Shown here: in pieces, positions 20,912 through 29,650 of the stretch
Layout of the letters: the number at the start of each line of letters is the position of its first letter
How positions within the stretch are numbered: position 1 is the stretch's first letter
Source: Ophioceras dolichostomum
Lineage: Eukaryota > Ascomycota > Sordariomycetes > Magnaporthales > Ophioceraceae
Length of the DNA stretch: 30,819 nt
Reading direction: 5' to 3'
Assembly (NCBI GenBank): GCA_003049485.1
Contig: PYST01000414.1
Location: 1-30,819 of the forward strand
The notes under the pieces: generated by a model
Databases searched by the model: none
What the model saw: the letters and a program-made list of their open reading frames with translations, nothing else
Told to the model about the DNA's origin: nothing
Position numbers and translations under genes: made by a program

Positions 20912-21129
20912 TAGCGGCAGCCCAGCAGAATAGAGAGCGATCTAGAAGGATGCATCATACCTCCTTGACCACCTGGCCCGAGCGTCCCATTGAAGTTGTG
21001 AAAGTGCTAGGGAGAAGACCATCTACTTACACGACCTCCATCCCTCCACAGCTCTGGCTGCTACGTATCTGGTTGGTAGGTACTAGGTACTACTAGTACA
21101 TGGATACCACCCTTTTGATCGGCATATCC

Positions 21130-22272
21130 TCATTTAGCCGCGACCACCACTGAAGTACTATCAGCCACTGCGTTGGTGCTCTGAGAAGCCACCTCGCCAC
21201 CAGGAGACCGGACAGGGCTGGGATAGTCAGAGCTGGCACGGCTACTTCTCTGTACAGAAGCTTCCACGTCTGCGACGTCCTGGTTCCCATCTTCCTTCTC
21301 CCTCCCAAGCTTGTCGATCAGCCCCAATTTTGTGAACACGATTAGCCTGCAGCACAAAGCCGGCGCGATATTGACTGCGGTGAGTTCTATCGCCTCCCTC
21401 ATCTGCAGCAAAAGCACGCTTGAAAAGACCACTGTCCCAAACACGATATGTACGGTGGCGAGCCCCAGGGCGAACCACGGAAGAACCACCCCGCAAATCC
21501 AATTCTTGATGGGCTTTCCGTCCGTTTCGAACGGGTTTCGCGATCGCCTGCTGGCGAAGGTCAGCCCGAGTCCGACCAGGATCTGGAGAATGGGGCCGGT
21601 TATGTGCCAGATGAGCGTCAAGGTGAACCATGCGCCGATAGAGGAGTTGATGGTGGCTATGGTGAAAATATCGAGTGGAGACCAGAACACTTTGCACCAG
21701 ACTGCAAAGCCAAATGCCGGAACAGCCGCAATTGTCGCCAAACTGTTCATCTTGGCCTCCATCGTTTCCAGTCTTGGTCCCTTCACAGGCGTCTTACCGC
21801 GGAAGTGAGCCCAATGGGCTTTAATGAATTGGGTTTTCAGCCATCACGCTTGAACAGACTTGGGAATCCAAAGCTCCTCGGGATCCCAGGAGTGGTGATG
21901 GAGGGAAAGCGAGGGAAACCCCCAGATCAGCAAAAATGTGGAACAAGGGTGCCGTTTGGCCAGCCGCCAGATCTTCCCGGGGGAGGGCGCGATGATGCTG
22001 ATGAAGGTGGGCACAGAGCCGAGGAGAATCGAGGCGCCCGCGATCTGCGCCTTGTCGGACTCCCGGGCGTTCTGGAGCGAACAGTCGATCCAATCGCGGA
22101 GCGTGCAAGACCCTTGATCCTGGCTCTCACAGGATGCAGAGAAGCCCTGCACATAGGCTTTGCGTTGTGTTGAACACGGATCGACGTCCGCCGCTCGTGA
22201 ATCGGAAAGTGCAGAGGAGATGAAGAGCAGCAGTGTGAGGAAGATAGGATGACAGGTCGCCCTTGAACCCAT
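21130..22272 (-). pseudogene. multi-pass membrane protein with one in-frame UGA
   Basis: From ATG 22272 one frame runs to 21130 (380 sense positions plus stop) with a single interruption, TGA at 21844-21846 (...PKSVQA, stop, WLKTQFIKAHW...). N-terminal signal peptide (LTLLLFISSALS), then a Cys-containing extracellular segment (DPCSTQRKAYVQGFSASC, SCTLRDWIDCSLQ). Membrane helices follow: AGASILLGSVPTFISIIA, STFLLIWGFPSLSL, SLATIAAVPAFGFAVW, TLIWHITGPILQILVGLGL, GLATVHIVFGTVVFSSVLLL and APALCCRLIVF. The tail is hydrophilic and Ser/Asp-rich. I recognise the architecture as a common uncharacterised filamentous-fungal membrane family. No GT-AG intron of normal size spans the TGA in phase. A decayed relative lies divergently at 22862-23332. 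Alternative: a functional gene with readthrough or an unusual splice. Confidence 0.7.
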
Positions 22273-22861
22273 TTTTTGATGAGGAGCGTACGATTCGCCA
22301 GGTAGCAACGGCCGGGGAGGAAGGAAAGGTGGGAGATAGGATTTGACAGGAAATATGTTCCGCTGTAACCGTGTAGAGCGAAAAGAGATCACAGAAAAGG
22401 GGCAGAAGGAATTAATTAGTATGGCCCTGGTGCAAGACAGCAGATGGGACGAGTCACATCTTTTATCTACAAATACAAAGCCGCTGACATACCGTCTCTT
22501 CGAGCAGGGAAAACTGCGGATCGTCGCAGATCTTGAAGCCTATTACCAACTAGAAGAACCAACGAAGGGAATCTGACATTGGGGGCCATCGAGGCCTCCC
22601 AACCTTGAGAAGAGAGTGATGCCCGGATGGCTTTCGAGGGTCCGCGAAGCGCCACTACTGCAGTACGCATGCTATTTTAGAGTAGGTGGACGTTGTGACA
22701 GGTTCTTCAACACACCTACCGCGCCACGCCTCGCGACTGCATGCTCCGACAAACTCGCCGAAGAGTCAGCTCCCAAGCTCATTCGTGTGTCCCAGAAAAC
22801 CGACCCTGCATTGCGCAACTTCAGCTCCTGCCAACGACACTCCTCTTGCATACAACCCCTG
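22273..22861. other. divergent intergenic region
   Basis: Spacer between the two head-to-head membrane-protein copies. The open frames here have no recognisable motif. It would have been a shared promoter region if both copies were active. Confidence 0.45.
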
Positions 22862-23332
22862 GCTCGCCCCCTGCGATCAGCCTTTGCTACATCACCACCC
22901 CGGCACACGCCGCCACACCCGAGAACACGACAAGCCTCGAGTACGAAAGGTTCTACAAGATTCTCGCAAAGCTGTGCGCGTCGCAGCTGGCCGGCATCGA
23001 GCGTAGCAGGTCACAGCTGCGACCTCACGAAGCTTTACGTCCAGAGCTGCATCGCCAACGCCGCGATCGACTGCCTCCTGAAGAACACGCCGGAATCTCG
23101 CAAGGCGCAGATGGCCGCCGCTGCCGTCATGCTCGCCATGCTTCCGGCCACGCTCGCCCTGCTCCAGCCGAAGGAGTACTGGACCTGGAAGGCTCCGAAA
23201 AACCGTCCGTTCGTCGGCTTCGTGTCGCCATGGCCTGTGATCTCCTCGCTCGACGCCAGGGTCTTTCGAAGCGAGGCACTCATCGCCACCACCAAGATAC
23301 CTCTCCGTCAAGAGAGCGGCATCGTTGACTAG
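22862..23332 (+). pseudogene. truncated paralogue of the adjacent membrane protein
   Basis: Two frames together resemble the first third of the membrane protein on the other strand. One frame gives ITTPAHAATPENTTSLEYERFYKILAKLCASQLAG. After a shift near 23010 the other gives SCDLTKLYVQSCIANAAIDCLLKNTPESRKAQMAAAAVMLAMLPATLALL, matching WIDCSLQNARESDKAQIAGASILLGSVPTFISII of the neighbour. The frame then reads RPFVGFVSPWPVISSLDARVF and stops at 23332. The remaining four or so helices are absent. The frameshift and truncation indicate a relic of a gene duplicated in inverted orientation. Confidence 0.7.
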
Positions 23333-23362
23333 TTATTCGACTATCTGTGGAGCCTGCTCACG

Positions 23363-24181
23363 CTATCGCCGTGTCGCAAGAGACGGGACGGGGCCGTGAC
23401 AAGGCCACAGATGAATTGGGCCCAGCCCCTTCGTCGGCGCACTGATGTACCTGCCTTTCACACTATCCGCGTCCGTGACTCTCTCTTTCGCGTCCCTCTT
23501 GATCCCTAGCTTCATTAGCTTGTCGAACGTGTTTTGGCATTCCTCAACGAACTTCTCCTTATCCCCGGCGTACAGCCTCACGTACTTCGGAAACTCCGGG
23601 GTCCTTGGCGAGCGCCAGGTCCGTGGGCAGCATCATCAGCTCGTCCTCAGAGACCGGGTCCACGGCAAAGAAGTGGCGCATCCCCGACCCCGGGACAGTC
23701 TTCTCCCTGCACTCCTTGGAGAGCAGGACCCTAAAGTGTTAGTTGGAGAACCGCGCGGGGTTGTTCGCCCACTGGCCGTCGAAGCCGGAGTTGGCAGGGA
23801 AACTGGAGGAAGCGAGGAGCATTTTGCAAGCCCGCGTTGGGCGAGTCGCCTCCCTCTGTTTCGTATCTCATCCCGGCACCGTTGAAGCTACCTGTCGCCG
23901 TGTTGGCCTCGGCATCATAATTATGTCCCTGCGAAGTGCCTTGAGAGGAGACAGTCAGCTTTAGCGACCCTCATCGGGTTGCAGCCTAGGTCGCGTTCTT
24001 CGAGGGTAGCGAGCGAGTAAGTGCTGGTGCAGCGATTGGCCCACCGGACTAGCCAGACCAGCACCGGCCCAGCACTGCCGTCGCCGTACTCGGGCTGACG
24101 TAGTAGGCCCACAATCGATCTGCGAACGGCATCAAAGTCACCCGGCTTTGGCGCCGCCGCTGAATCTGCCGAGGATTTCAT
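23363..24181 (-). pseudogene. relic of a cytochrome c peroxidase-like heme peroxidase
   Basis: From ATG 24181: KPGDFDAVRRSIVGLLRQPEYGDGSAGPVLV matches the N-terminus of cytochrome c peroxidase-type (class I) heme peroxidases. The next residues, expected as RLAWHAS with the distal Arg, Trp and His, read WLVRWAN, so the distal pocket is destroyed. After a probable intron (acceptor TTCGCAG), YDAEANTATGSFNGAGMRYETEGGDSPNAGLQNA continues near 23920-23830. The sequence then jumps to NSGFDGQWANNPARFSN, so about half the protein, including the proximal heme-ligand histidine, is deleted. A TAA at 23739-23741 sits where the family has Gln or Glu (FSN-x-YF). A one-base shift near 23600 separates ELMMLPTDLALAKDP from FPKYVRLYAGDKEKFVEECQNTFDKLMKLGIKRD. 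Clearly non-functional. Confidence 0.85.
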
Positions 24182-24969
24182 TATAGTCAAACAAACTGTG
24201 GACAATTCGTTCCGGTTGCAGTAAGGATAAAACGGGAAGAGGCAAATCTCACATGGAAGAGGAAGCAAAAGTACCTACAGGTTCAAAATCATCAAACTGG
24301 AAGAAGGAGCGAGCTTACTTGCTCGGACCACACACCGGTTTTCACCGAAAATTAAGGTCGCGATAGCTCGAGCTGGCCGACCTCGGAGTGGACCTCTCCA
24401 CATGTGCCTGCCTCGTCAAATAAAAACATGAAGTCCCGGATGCCAGATGGACGGTGGTTTTAATGCTCTAGTCCGGCCTAAAGGCGTAACAGCAACAACG
24501 CCTTTCTTCCATCTCGTCCTGCATTATCGCCAAGCCAAAAAGGGTCCAGTTATAGGTATTGTCAACTATGGCAATTGTCCTGATTGTTTACTTACCCTCA
24601 TTACCTCTTTCTTTTACAAGTCACAGAAAGTGGCCTCGGTCACCAATCTTTTGCAGCTGGTGACTGGCGAGCCCTGGGCATGTACGGGAAATCGTGGAGT
24701 AGTAATCGAACTTCGAAAAGGGGAATCTTCATATCAAGGCGTGCTATCGCACCGCCACCAGAGAGTTACCTCGAGAGGTAGTGCAGAGCAAAGCGTTCTA
24801 GAAGGTTGCAAGGTAACATCGTGTCATCGGTCAAGACGGACAAGCAATTTCGAAGCCACAAGCAAAACACAATTGACTTGTAAACTTGGTCGACGCCAGC
24901 GTGAAAGAAGCTGTTTATTAGGATTTGCTATTCGGTCTTGACTCTAATCTTCCCTAGCACTAGTAGTAT
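24182..24969. other. intergenic, no gene supported
   Basis: Upstream flank of the peroxidase relic. A 164-codon plus-strand frame at 24447-24941 has no recognisable motif and ordinary shadow-like composition. No repeats or RNA genes seen. Confidence 0.5.
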
Positions 24970-25577
24970 TCACTCATTTTCGGCTCTAGCATGCTCAACA
25001 CGCAGCGTCTCGATTTTCATCGTCATCCTCTGAGTTCGCTGACGGGACTCCGCTAAGAACTGCTCCAGCGCCGGGGACGCCTTGCCCGCCGCTCGGGCAA
25101 CCCTCAACAACTCCTCGAGGTCGCGAAGTAGGCCATTGTTTATGTCCAACAAGTTGGCGTAGTTGGCTAGGCCTTGAGAATACGCATCATTGCGCCCTGT
25201 TGTCGCTCCGTTCCCATCTACCGTCGCAACCCCTCTACACCTAGAGCACCATTGAGGGAGGGCGCAGAAGAGGAGGAGTGGTCTGTGCCTGCGATTGCGG
25301 CTGCGGTTGATGAGTCGCCCTGCTGTTGCGGATTCTCCTCCCGTTCCTGATCCTCCGCGATCCCATCAACCGGCGGCCGACTCTGGTGGGCGGAGTCATT
25401 GAGAGGCTCCAAGTCTGAACGAAGCTAGACCAAGAGGTCAGCCACACTCACGTCAAACTCTAAGAGCACAAGCTGGCTGAGGAGGAGGACGTGTACTTTG
25501 TCCATCGGCTCGTCCTCCGAGCCGCCAGGGGTAGGTGGGCGGGCCGGGTGGGACGAGCTCGAGCTAAAGGCTGGCAT
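24970..25577 (-). CDS. small protein with C-terminal coiled coil, three exons
   Basis: Predicted 161-164 aa. Exon 1 (25577-25452) encodes a Ser/Pro-rich start and DKVHVLLLSQLVLLEFD. Intron 1 has an excellent donor (GTGAGT at 25451). The preferred acceptor is CCACCAG at 25383 (69 nt, phase 0), which skips an in-frame TAG at 25425-25427. Exon 2 is hydrophilic (SRPPVDGIAEDQEREENPQQQ). Intron 2 ends at CAACAG (25197); donors at 25249 (53 nt) or 25240 (44 nt) both keep phase 1. Exon 3 (25196-24970) encodes NDAYSQGLANYANLLDINNG and an amphipathic, Leu/Glu/Arg-rich helix to the stop, compatible with a coiled coil. I do not recognise the family. If neither intron is spliced the gene is broken by the TAG and a frameshift, so a pseudogene is the alternative. 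Confidence 0.55.
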
Positions 25578-25620
25578 AATAGCTCGCTGAAAACGGGGTG
25601 TTGCTATGAGAAACTACTGT

Positions 25621-25634
25621 CTGTTGACTGATGT
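25621..25634 (+). repeat. target-site duplication, left copy
   Basis: CTGTTGACTGATGT, identical to bases 25851-25864 at the other end of the TAC-tailed insertion. Confidence 0.8.
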
Positions 25635-25851
25635 GCGGGGTCGCGTCAACGAACCCCCATTACCCCCTGCAGGGCTTGGGCCCGTACCCAGCCAGGCACG
25701 ATTCGCCTCTGTCTCCCCTCTGTCCATGTATGTATATTAGCGAGATAGAACGCGCGCCGAGATACCCCCCGGGAGGTTGCTAACGGCCGGCTGTCGAAGC
25801 CGGGCCGAGCCCGGCGTTAAATCCTACTACTACTACTACTACTACTACTAC
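25635..25851 (+). mobile_element. 5'-truncated LINE (or SINE) insertion with (TAC)9 tail
   Basis: A 217-bp insertion ends in nine TAC repeats (25825-25851) and is flanked by a direct repeat, CTGTTGACTGATGT, at 25621-25634 and 25851-25864 (one base shared with the tail), as expected for a target-site duplication. A simple-repeat 3' end plus a 13-14-bp duplication is typical of target-primed reverse transcription. Some fungal Tad-clade LINEs end in short tandem repeats instead of poly(A). The body encodes nothing long, so it would be the 3' untranslated end of a LINE or a SINE. I could not find clear Pol III A and B boxes, which favours a LINE fragment. Confidence 0.75.
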
Positions 25852-25864
25852 TGTTGACTGATGT
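25851..25864 (+). repeat. target-site duplication, right copy
   Basis: CTGTTGACTGATGT directly after the TAC repeat tail; the first base may belong to the tail, so the duplication is 13 or 14 bp. Confidence 0.8.
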
Positions 25865-26509
25865 TTAAGTGGGGCTAGTTGAGCTTCTGAATAGGTTTGC
25901 TGGCGAGTGTAGGCGGGAGGGATATGATAAACTTACATCCTCTCCGTCTCATCTTATAGCGAGGGTTTCTGTCTGTTGCGTTGGATGGAACAAAGACCGG
26001 CAGCTGCAACAAAGAGGTCGTTAAACAAAGTCACATAGCCAAGATGCCACACAATGGCATTGCTGGAGCCAATACACTTTGCGGACTATGCGCCATTACC
26101 GATGACACGCCATCCCAACAGAGGGTATAAGAACGTGGTCCCAATTTACCGTACCTCCGTTGTTCTGCGGCTACCCGTCGATTCTGCAGCTACCCGTAAA
26201 GATCCGGCTTTGTAAATAGGGGGATTTCCTCTTTGGGAGACTCTTCTTCTAGTGAAAAGGGAGTTCTCTTTTCTGTCCGCCCATTTTTGAAGTATCATCA
26301 TCGCCTATATAATTGTGGTGGGAATGCCGGGGCGAATCATCTGTCGTCGTTCCAAACCACACCACCACACACACGCTCTCTTTGAAACCACGACCGAACC
26401 GAAATCTTTGCACTTCTCACTCTTGACGAGGAGAACTCACATCAGACACACAAAACCACTCCACACACTCGCTTGACTTCTTAACAACGACTCAGCTCTC
26501 ACCAGGGCG
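25865..26509. other. promoter and 5' leader of the coiled-coil gene
   Basis: No gene seen. A TATATAA lies at 26306-26312. It is followed by a CA/AC-rich leader (ACCACACCACCACACACACG and similar) running to the ATG, typical of fungal 5' untranslated regions. Confidence 0.5.
26306..26312 (+). promoter_or_regulatory. TATA box of the coiled-coil gene
   Basis: TATATAA about 200 nt upstream of the ATG at 26510, followed by a C/A-rich leader. Confidence 0.5.
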
Positions 26510-27043
26510 ATGTTGAAGAACGTCTTCTCCAAGTCCCGGCCCGCCGAGCCTCGTGCAACCACATCTCCTCACTCTCCTTCCCCGACGCCGTCTCCGCAAG
26601 GCGGCGGCCGCCCTCGCACGCAGCCGCGTTCTTCCACTAACAACCCGAACAGCCACAGGACGGTGACCCTCCTTCCCGAGGAGCTCGCTGCCATGCAGGC
26701 AGGCACCTACATCCGGCGGGTGGACCCCATGCAGGCCTGGACGGACCGCAACAGCGACCTCGAGGCTTTCGTGGGCGAGTTCATGCGCAAGACCAGCGGC
26801 AAGATCGAGGAGGGCGACACGGTGGCGCTGTGGACGCAGATCTACACGTACATCTACGGCGTGACCGAGTCGTACGCCAGCCACCTCAACCAGGGCTACA
26901 GGTGCGCGGCCGAGATGGACCGGATGGCCGCGCGCATCAAGGAGCTGGAGGACGAGAACGAGGACCTCAAGATCGAGGCGGCAATGCACGAGCGGGTGGC
27001 GGATGCGCTTCGGCGGAACTCATCTAATGTTTCGCTAGACTGA
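26510..27043 (+). CDS. small hypothetical protein with C-terminal coiled coil
   Basis: Single-exon 177-aa protein. Residues 1-50 are Ser/Pro/Arg-rich and probably disordered. A folded core follows: VTLLPEELAAMQAGTYIRRVDPMQAW, then TDRNSDLEAFVGEFMRKTSG and VALWTQIYTYIYGVTESYASHLNQGY. The last 45 residues form a strongly heptad-like helix (MDRMAARIKELEDENEDLK) compatible with a coiled coil and dimerisation. Third-position GC is high, a TATA box and CA-rich leader precede it, and the ATG follows GGGCG. No signal peptide, membrane segment or known catalytic motif. Family not recognised. An antisense frame of similar length at 26492-26989 is a shadow. Confidence 0.88.
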   Translation: MLKNVFSKSRPAEPRATTSPHSPSPTPSPQGGGRPRTQPRSSTNNPNSHRTVTLLPEELAAMQAGTYIRRVDPMQAWTDRNSDLEAFVGEFMRKTSGKIEEGDTVALWTQIYTYIYGVTESYASHLNQGYRCAAEMDRMAARIKELEDENEDLKIEAAMHERVADALRRNSSNVSLD

Positions 27044-27620
27044 TGATCTGAGTCCTTCGTGTCTCTCTCTCATCAGTCTGATTATGATCATGATACCATT
27101 GGGATAGGCGGAGTTAGGATGGGGAACTAGATGACGTATGGCCAGTGGAGGCCTAATAACTAGGTAGTTAATTTTTTGTTCGGTTGGTTTTCTGTTTAGT
27201 CTTTTTGCTTATTCTCTTTTTGGTCTCTTTATCCCATCACCACTGCTCAGCCTTAAACTCTTTCTCAACTTGAAGAAAACTTAACGGTCCAAAGCTGATG
27301 ATGCCATCGGGGCGTGCAAGCCAATCTCGAAATGTGATGACTGACCGATGACTGATACCCCGAGTACCCGACAAATCGGGAGAGCAAAACGCCAAGCGAT
27401 GCCTCGGTTCAACTAAAAGGAAATTTCGATGGACTGAAGGCGCCGGTATCCTCGAAGAAAGAGGCGCCAGCGGTCGCCCCGCGATCAGTGAACAAGCAAC
27501 GCCGGGTTTGTAAAAGAGTCAGGGGCTCGCCCTTGGATCGCGTGTAATTACCCCACAGCACGCTGAGCTTCTCTTGATAAACTGAGAACGCGACGTCGTA
27601 TCACACCCAAGAACCAATCA
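27044..27620. other. intergenic, 3' flank and spacer
   Basis: AT-rich 3' flank of the coiled-coil gene with T-rich stretches (27171-27240) where polyadenylation is likely, then GC-richer spacer up to the tRNA. No gene seen. Confidence 0.5.
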
Positions 27621-27704
27621 GCCCGCTTGGCTAAGTGGTATAGCGTCTCACTAGTACTGGGAATTGCTATGAGAAGATCATCAGTTCGATTCTGATAGTG
27701 GGCA
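27621..27704 (+). tRNA. tRNA-Thr (anticodon AGU) with 12-nt intron
   Basis: It folds into a complete cloverleaf. Acceptor stem GCCCGCT pairs with AGTGGGC (one G-U), with discriminator A at 27704. D arm is GCTA/TAGC with loop AGTGGTA. Anticodon stem TCTCA (27646-27650) pairs with TGAGA (27670-27674), loop C-T-AGT-A-A with anticodon AGT at 27653-27655. T arm is ATCAG/CTGAT with loop TTCGATT. The 12-base intron at 27657-27668 lies one base 3' of the anticodon, the canonical position for eukaryotic nuclear tRNA introns. After wobble deamination the AGU anticodon reads Thr codons ACU/ACC/ACA. The 3' CCA is not encoded. A T-rich stretch follows, with a clear T-run near 27730. Confidence 0.95.
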
Positions 27705-28352
27705 TCTTGTTTTGTTGAAAGCCATTGTTTTTTTGCTTTTCACTCTGCTGTGGTTGCTAGACGGCAATGCAGAACTAGAAACAAGATCTTTTTGTTCTCC
27801 TGTATTGCCCCGAGGCGCTGATCTTTTATCCAGAAATGCCTGCCCACCACAATCTCTCATCCCATGTTGCCAAGTCCCAGGAAATTCGTGACGTCAGTGC
27901 TTTGTCCATGGTCGTGGCGCAGCGCAGCCAGCCAGGGGCGGCGTACGATCACCAGCAGCAACACGCGACTACGGCGTGATTGATGTTCAAATATTTTCCC
28001 CAACGTCTCCCGTCAGCAGAGATCCTCCGTGTCGGATCGTTCTTCTCTCCGTCTTTTAGTCTCGGGGGCCGCTGACCGGCACTCTCACTTCTACCGATCA
28101 ATTCGACGGACCGCTGCCCTTCCGGTCATCTCATGTTTTGTTGCCCCGATTCATCTTCATCAGTCCACATATACTGCCCACCAGCTCTTCATAAAGTCCG
28201 TCGGAGTCTCTGCCACCACGACGCCATATTGCCCGATCCATTCCTTCCTTCTCCCGAAATTTCCCCCTATTTCCCCCGCGCACACTCGAGCCATTGGGGA
28301 AAAGAAAGAAGAAAAAAAAAAAGTCGAGGGCGAGCAAGTGGGTGCACAGAAA
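27705..28352. other. promoter and leader of the seven-helix membrane gene
   Basis: No separate gene seen. The frame of the downstream gene stays open from 28029, but that stretch is low in coding character and contains an A-rich tract (28305-28323) just before the preferred ATG, so I treat it as a 5' leader. Confidence 0.5.
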
Positions 28353-29258
28353 ATGCACCGGCCCTTCCGATACCGCGATGCCATCTCCGTCCTGCAGATC
28401 ATCGCCTTCACCATCTTCCTCGGCGTCGCGCTCGTGATCATCTGCTCGCACCGCAGCGGCTGGTTCGGGCTCACGCTCTTCTCGCTCGCGCGCCTCGTCG
28501 CCGCGGCCTGCCTGCTCGCCACCCTGGCCGACAACACGCGCGACGTGTGGGCCGGCGTGATGGTCTGTGAGACCGTGTGCATCGCCCTGCTCACGGTCCT
28601 GCTCAAGTCGCTCCTCGCCCGCGCGAACCGCTTCGTCGCCGCCATCGGCAACTGGGGCTTTGTCTTACCGGAAGTTTTCTCGCTCGCGGGCACAGGCATC
28701 GTCTCTGCGGGCTTCTGGTACGCGCTGCGCGGCGCGGACTTTTACGGACGGAACCCCATCACCCAGTCGGCCGTCGCGCTGTTCACCGCGAACTATCTGT
28801 ACACGTTCGGGCTGTTCGTGCGCCTGTGGGTCGGCAGGGACCTGATCCCCCGCGAGGAGCGGAACCTGCTGTGGTGCTTCGCGGGCTGCACGCCGTTCAT
28901 GGTGGCGCGGATCGTTTACTCGTTCATCTACGTCATCAGCGGCGACGAACGGTTCAACGCGGTGACGGGCGACCCCAACATCTACTTGTTCCTGGTGGCG
29001 GGGAACGAGGTCACGATCGTGGCGGCGTGGTCGTCGACCGTCTTGAGGCTGGGCCGGATGCCGAGCCCGGACCTGATAGAGAAGATGCAGAGGAGGAGGA
29101 GGAGGCAGGGGAACGGAGGGAGGGAGGGACCGCTGCCGCCACCGCCGCCACCACCGCAACAGGGGCAGGGGTGGGATCAGCTTTTGACGCCGTATGGGTC
29201 GAGGAAACATGAGTACGTTCGACACGAGGGGGGCGAGCTAAGCGAAATACGAGATTGA
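28353..29258 (+). CDS. seven-transmembrane protein, fungal family of unknown function
   Basis: 301 aa from the ATG at 28353, chosen because membrane-type sequence starts right after it (MHRPFRYRDAISVLQIIAF) and the upstream part of the open frame looks like leader. Seven hydrophobic helices are visible, centred near residues 20 (IIAFTIFLGVALVIIC), 45 (TLFSLARLVAAACLLATL), 75 (VCETVCIALLTVLL), 110 (EVFSLAGTGIVSAGFWYAL), 145 (ALFTANYLYTFGLFVRLWV), 180 (CFAGCTPFMVARIVYSFIYV) and 215 (YLFLVAGNEVTIVAAW). The C-terminal tail is Arg-rich then Pro/Gln-rich (RRRRRQ, PPPPPPPQQ) and probably cytosolic. The layout, with YRD before helix 1 and SLAR in helix 2, resembles fungal membrane proteins grouped as DUF7702; this match is from memory and needs checking. 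No transport or enzyme motif seen. Confidence 0.85.
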   Translation: MHRPFRYRDAISVLQIIAFTIFLGVALVIICSHRSGWFGLTLFSLARLVAAACLLATLADNTRDVWAGVMVCETVCIALLTVLLKSLLARANRFVAAIGNWGFVLPEVFSLAGTGIVSAGFWYALRGADFYGRNPITQSAVALFTANYLYTFGLFVRLWVGRDLIPREERNLLWCFAGCTPFMVARIVYSFIYVISGDERFNAVTGDPNIYLFLVAGNEVTIVAAWSSTVLRLGRMPSPDLIEKMQRRRRRQGNGGREGPLPPPPPPPQQGQGWDQLLTPYGSRKHEYVRHEGGELSEIRD

Positions 29259-29650
29259 TGGATCTAAAAGTAATAACACTTAACCGTTTTCCCGACGAAG
29301 GTGATCATCGTATTACGATATTGCTTGATGATCCCAAAAAAAAAGATGAGCATCCTCCAGCCCAGATCTCGAATCCGCCGCTCATCGGATGTATCCTCTT
29401 AGAGTTACCTCCCGCATGGATGTATGAGTGCTTAGTAGAGCCATGAGGATATGGGGTTTATCAGAGCGAGTTAAGGGGCTAATGAATCATCGAAGGTGAG
29501 ATAGCATATTAGTATTCTATAATGAGATGAAGCACTAGGGGTCGAAGTGGTACATGGGATGCTCTATGTACCCAATGAAATAAAGACTTAAACAGTCCAA
29601 TTCCTGAAGCCAGATGGATATTTTCACCGCCTCCTCCCCCTCTCCTCAAT
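29259..29650. other. convergent 3' flanks
   Basis: AT-rich spacer between two convergent genes (+ strand ending at 29258, - strand ending at 29651). It includes an A-run at 29335-29343 and an AATAAA-like site (GAAATAAAG) at about 29577-29585. No gene seen. Confidence 0.5.

Noticed and set aside
25635..25824. tRNA-derived SINE identity for the TAC-tailed insertion
   Set aside because: No convincing Pol III A and B boxes could be located, so a truncated LINE end is preferred.
26492..26989. 165-codon antisense frame across the coiled-coil gene
   Set aside because: Leu/Arg/Ala/Val-rich translation typical of the complement of a GC-rich coding region.
28160..29225. Several long antisense and out-of-frame open frames over the seven-helix membrane gene
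   Set aside because: Composition is that of GC-rich shadow frames; only the plus-strand frame gives seven clean helices.
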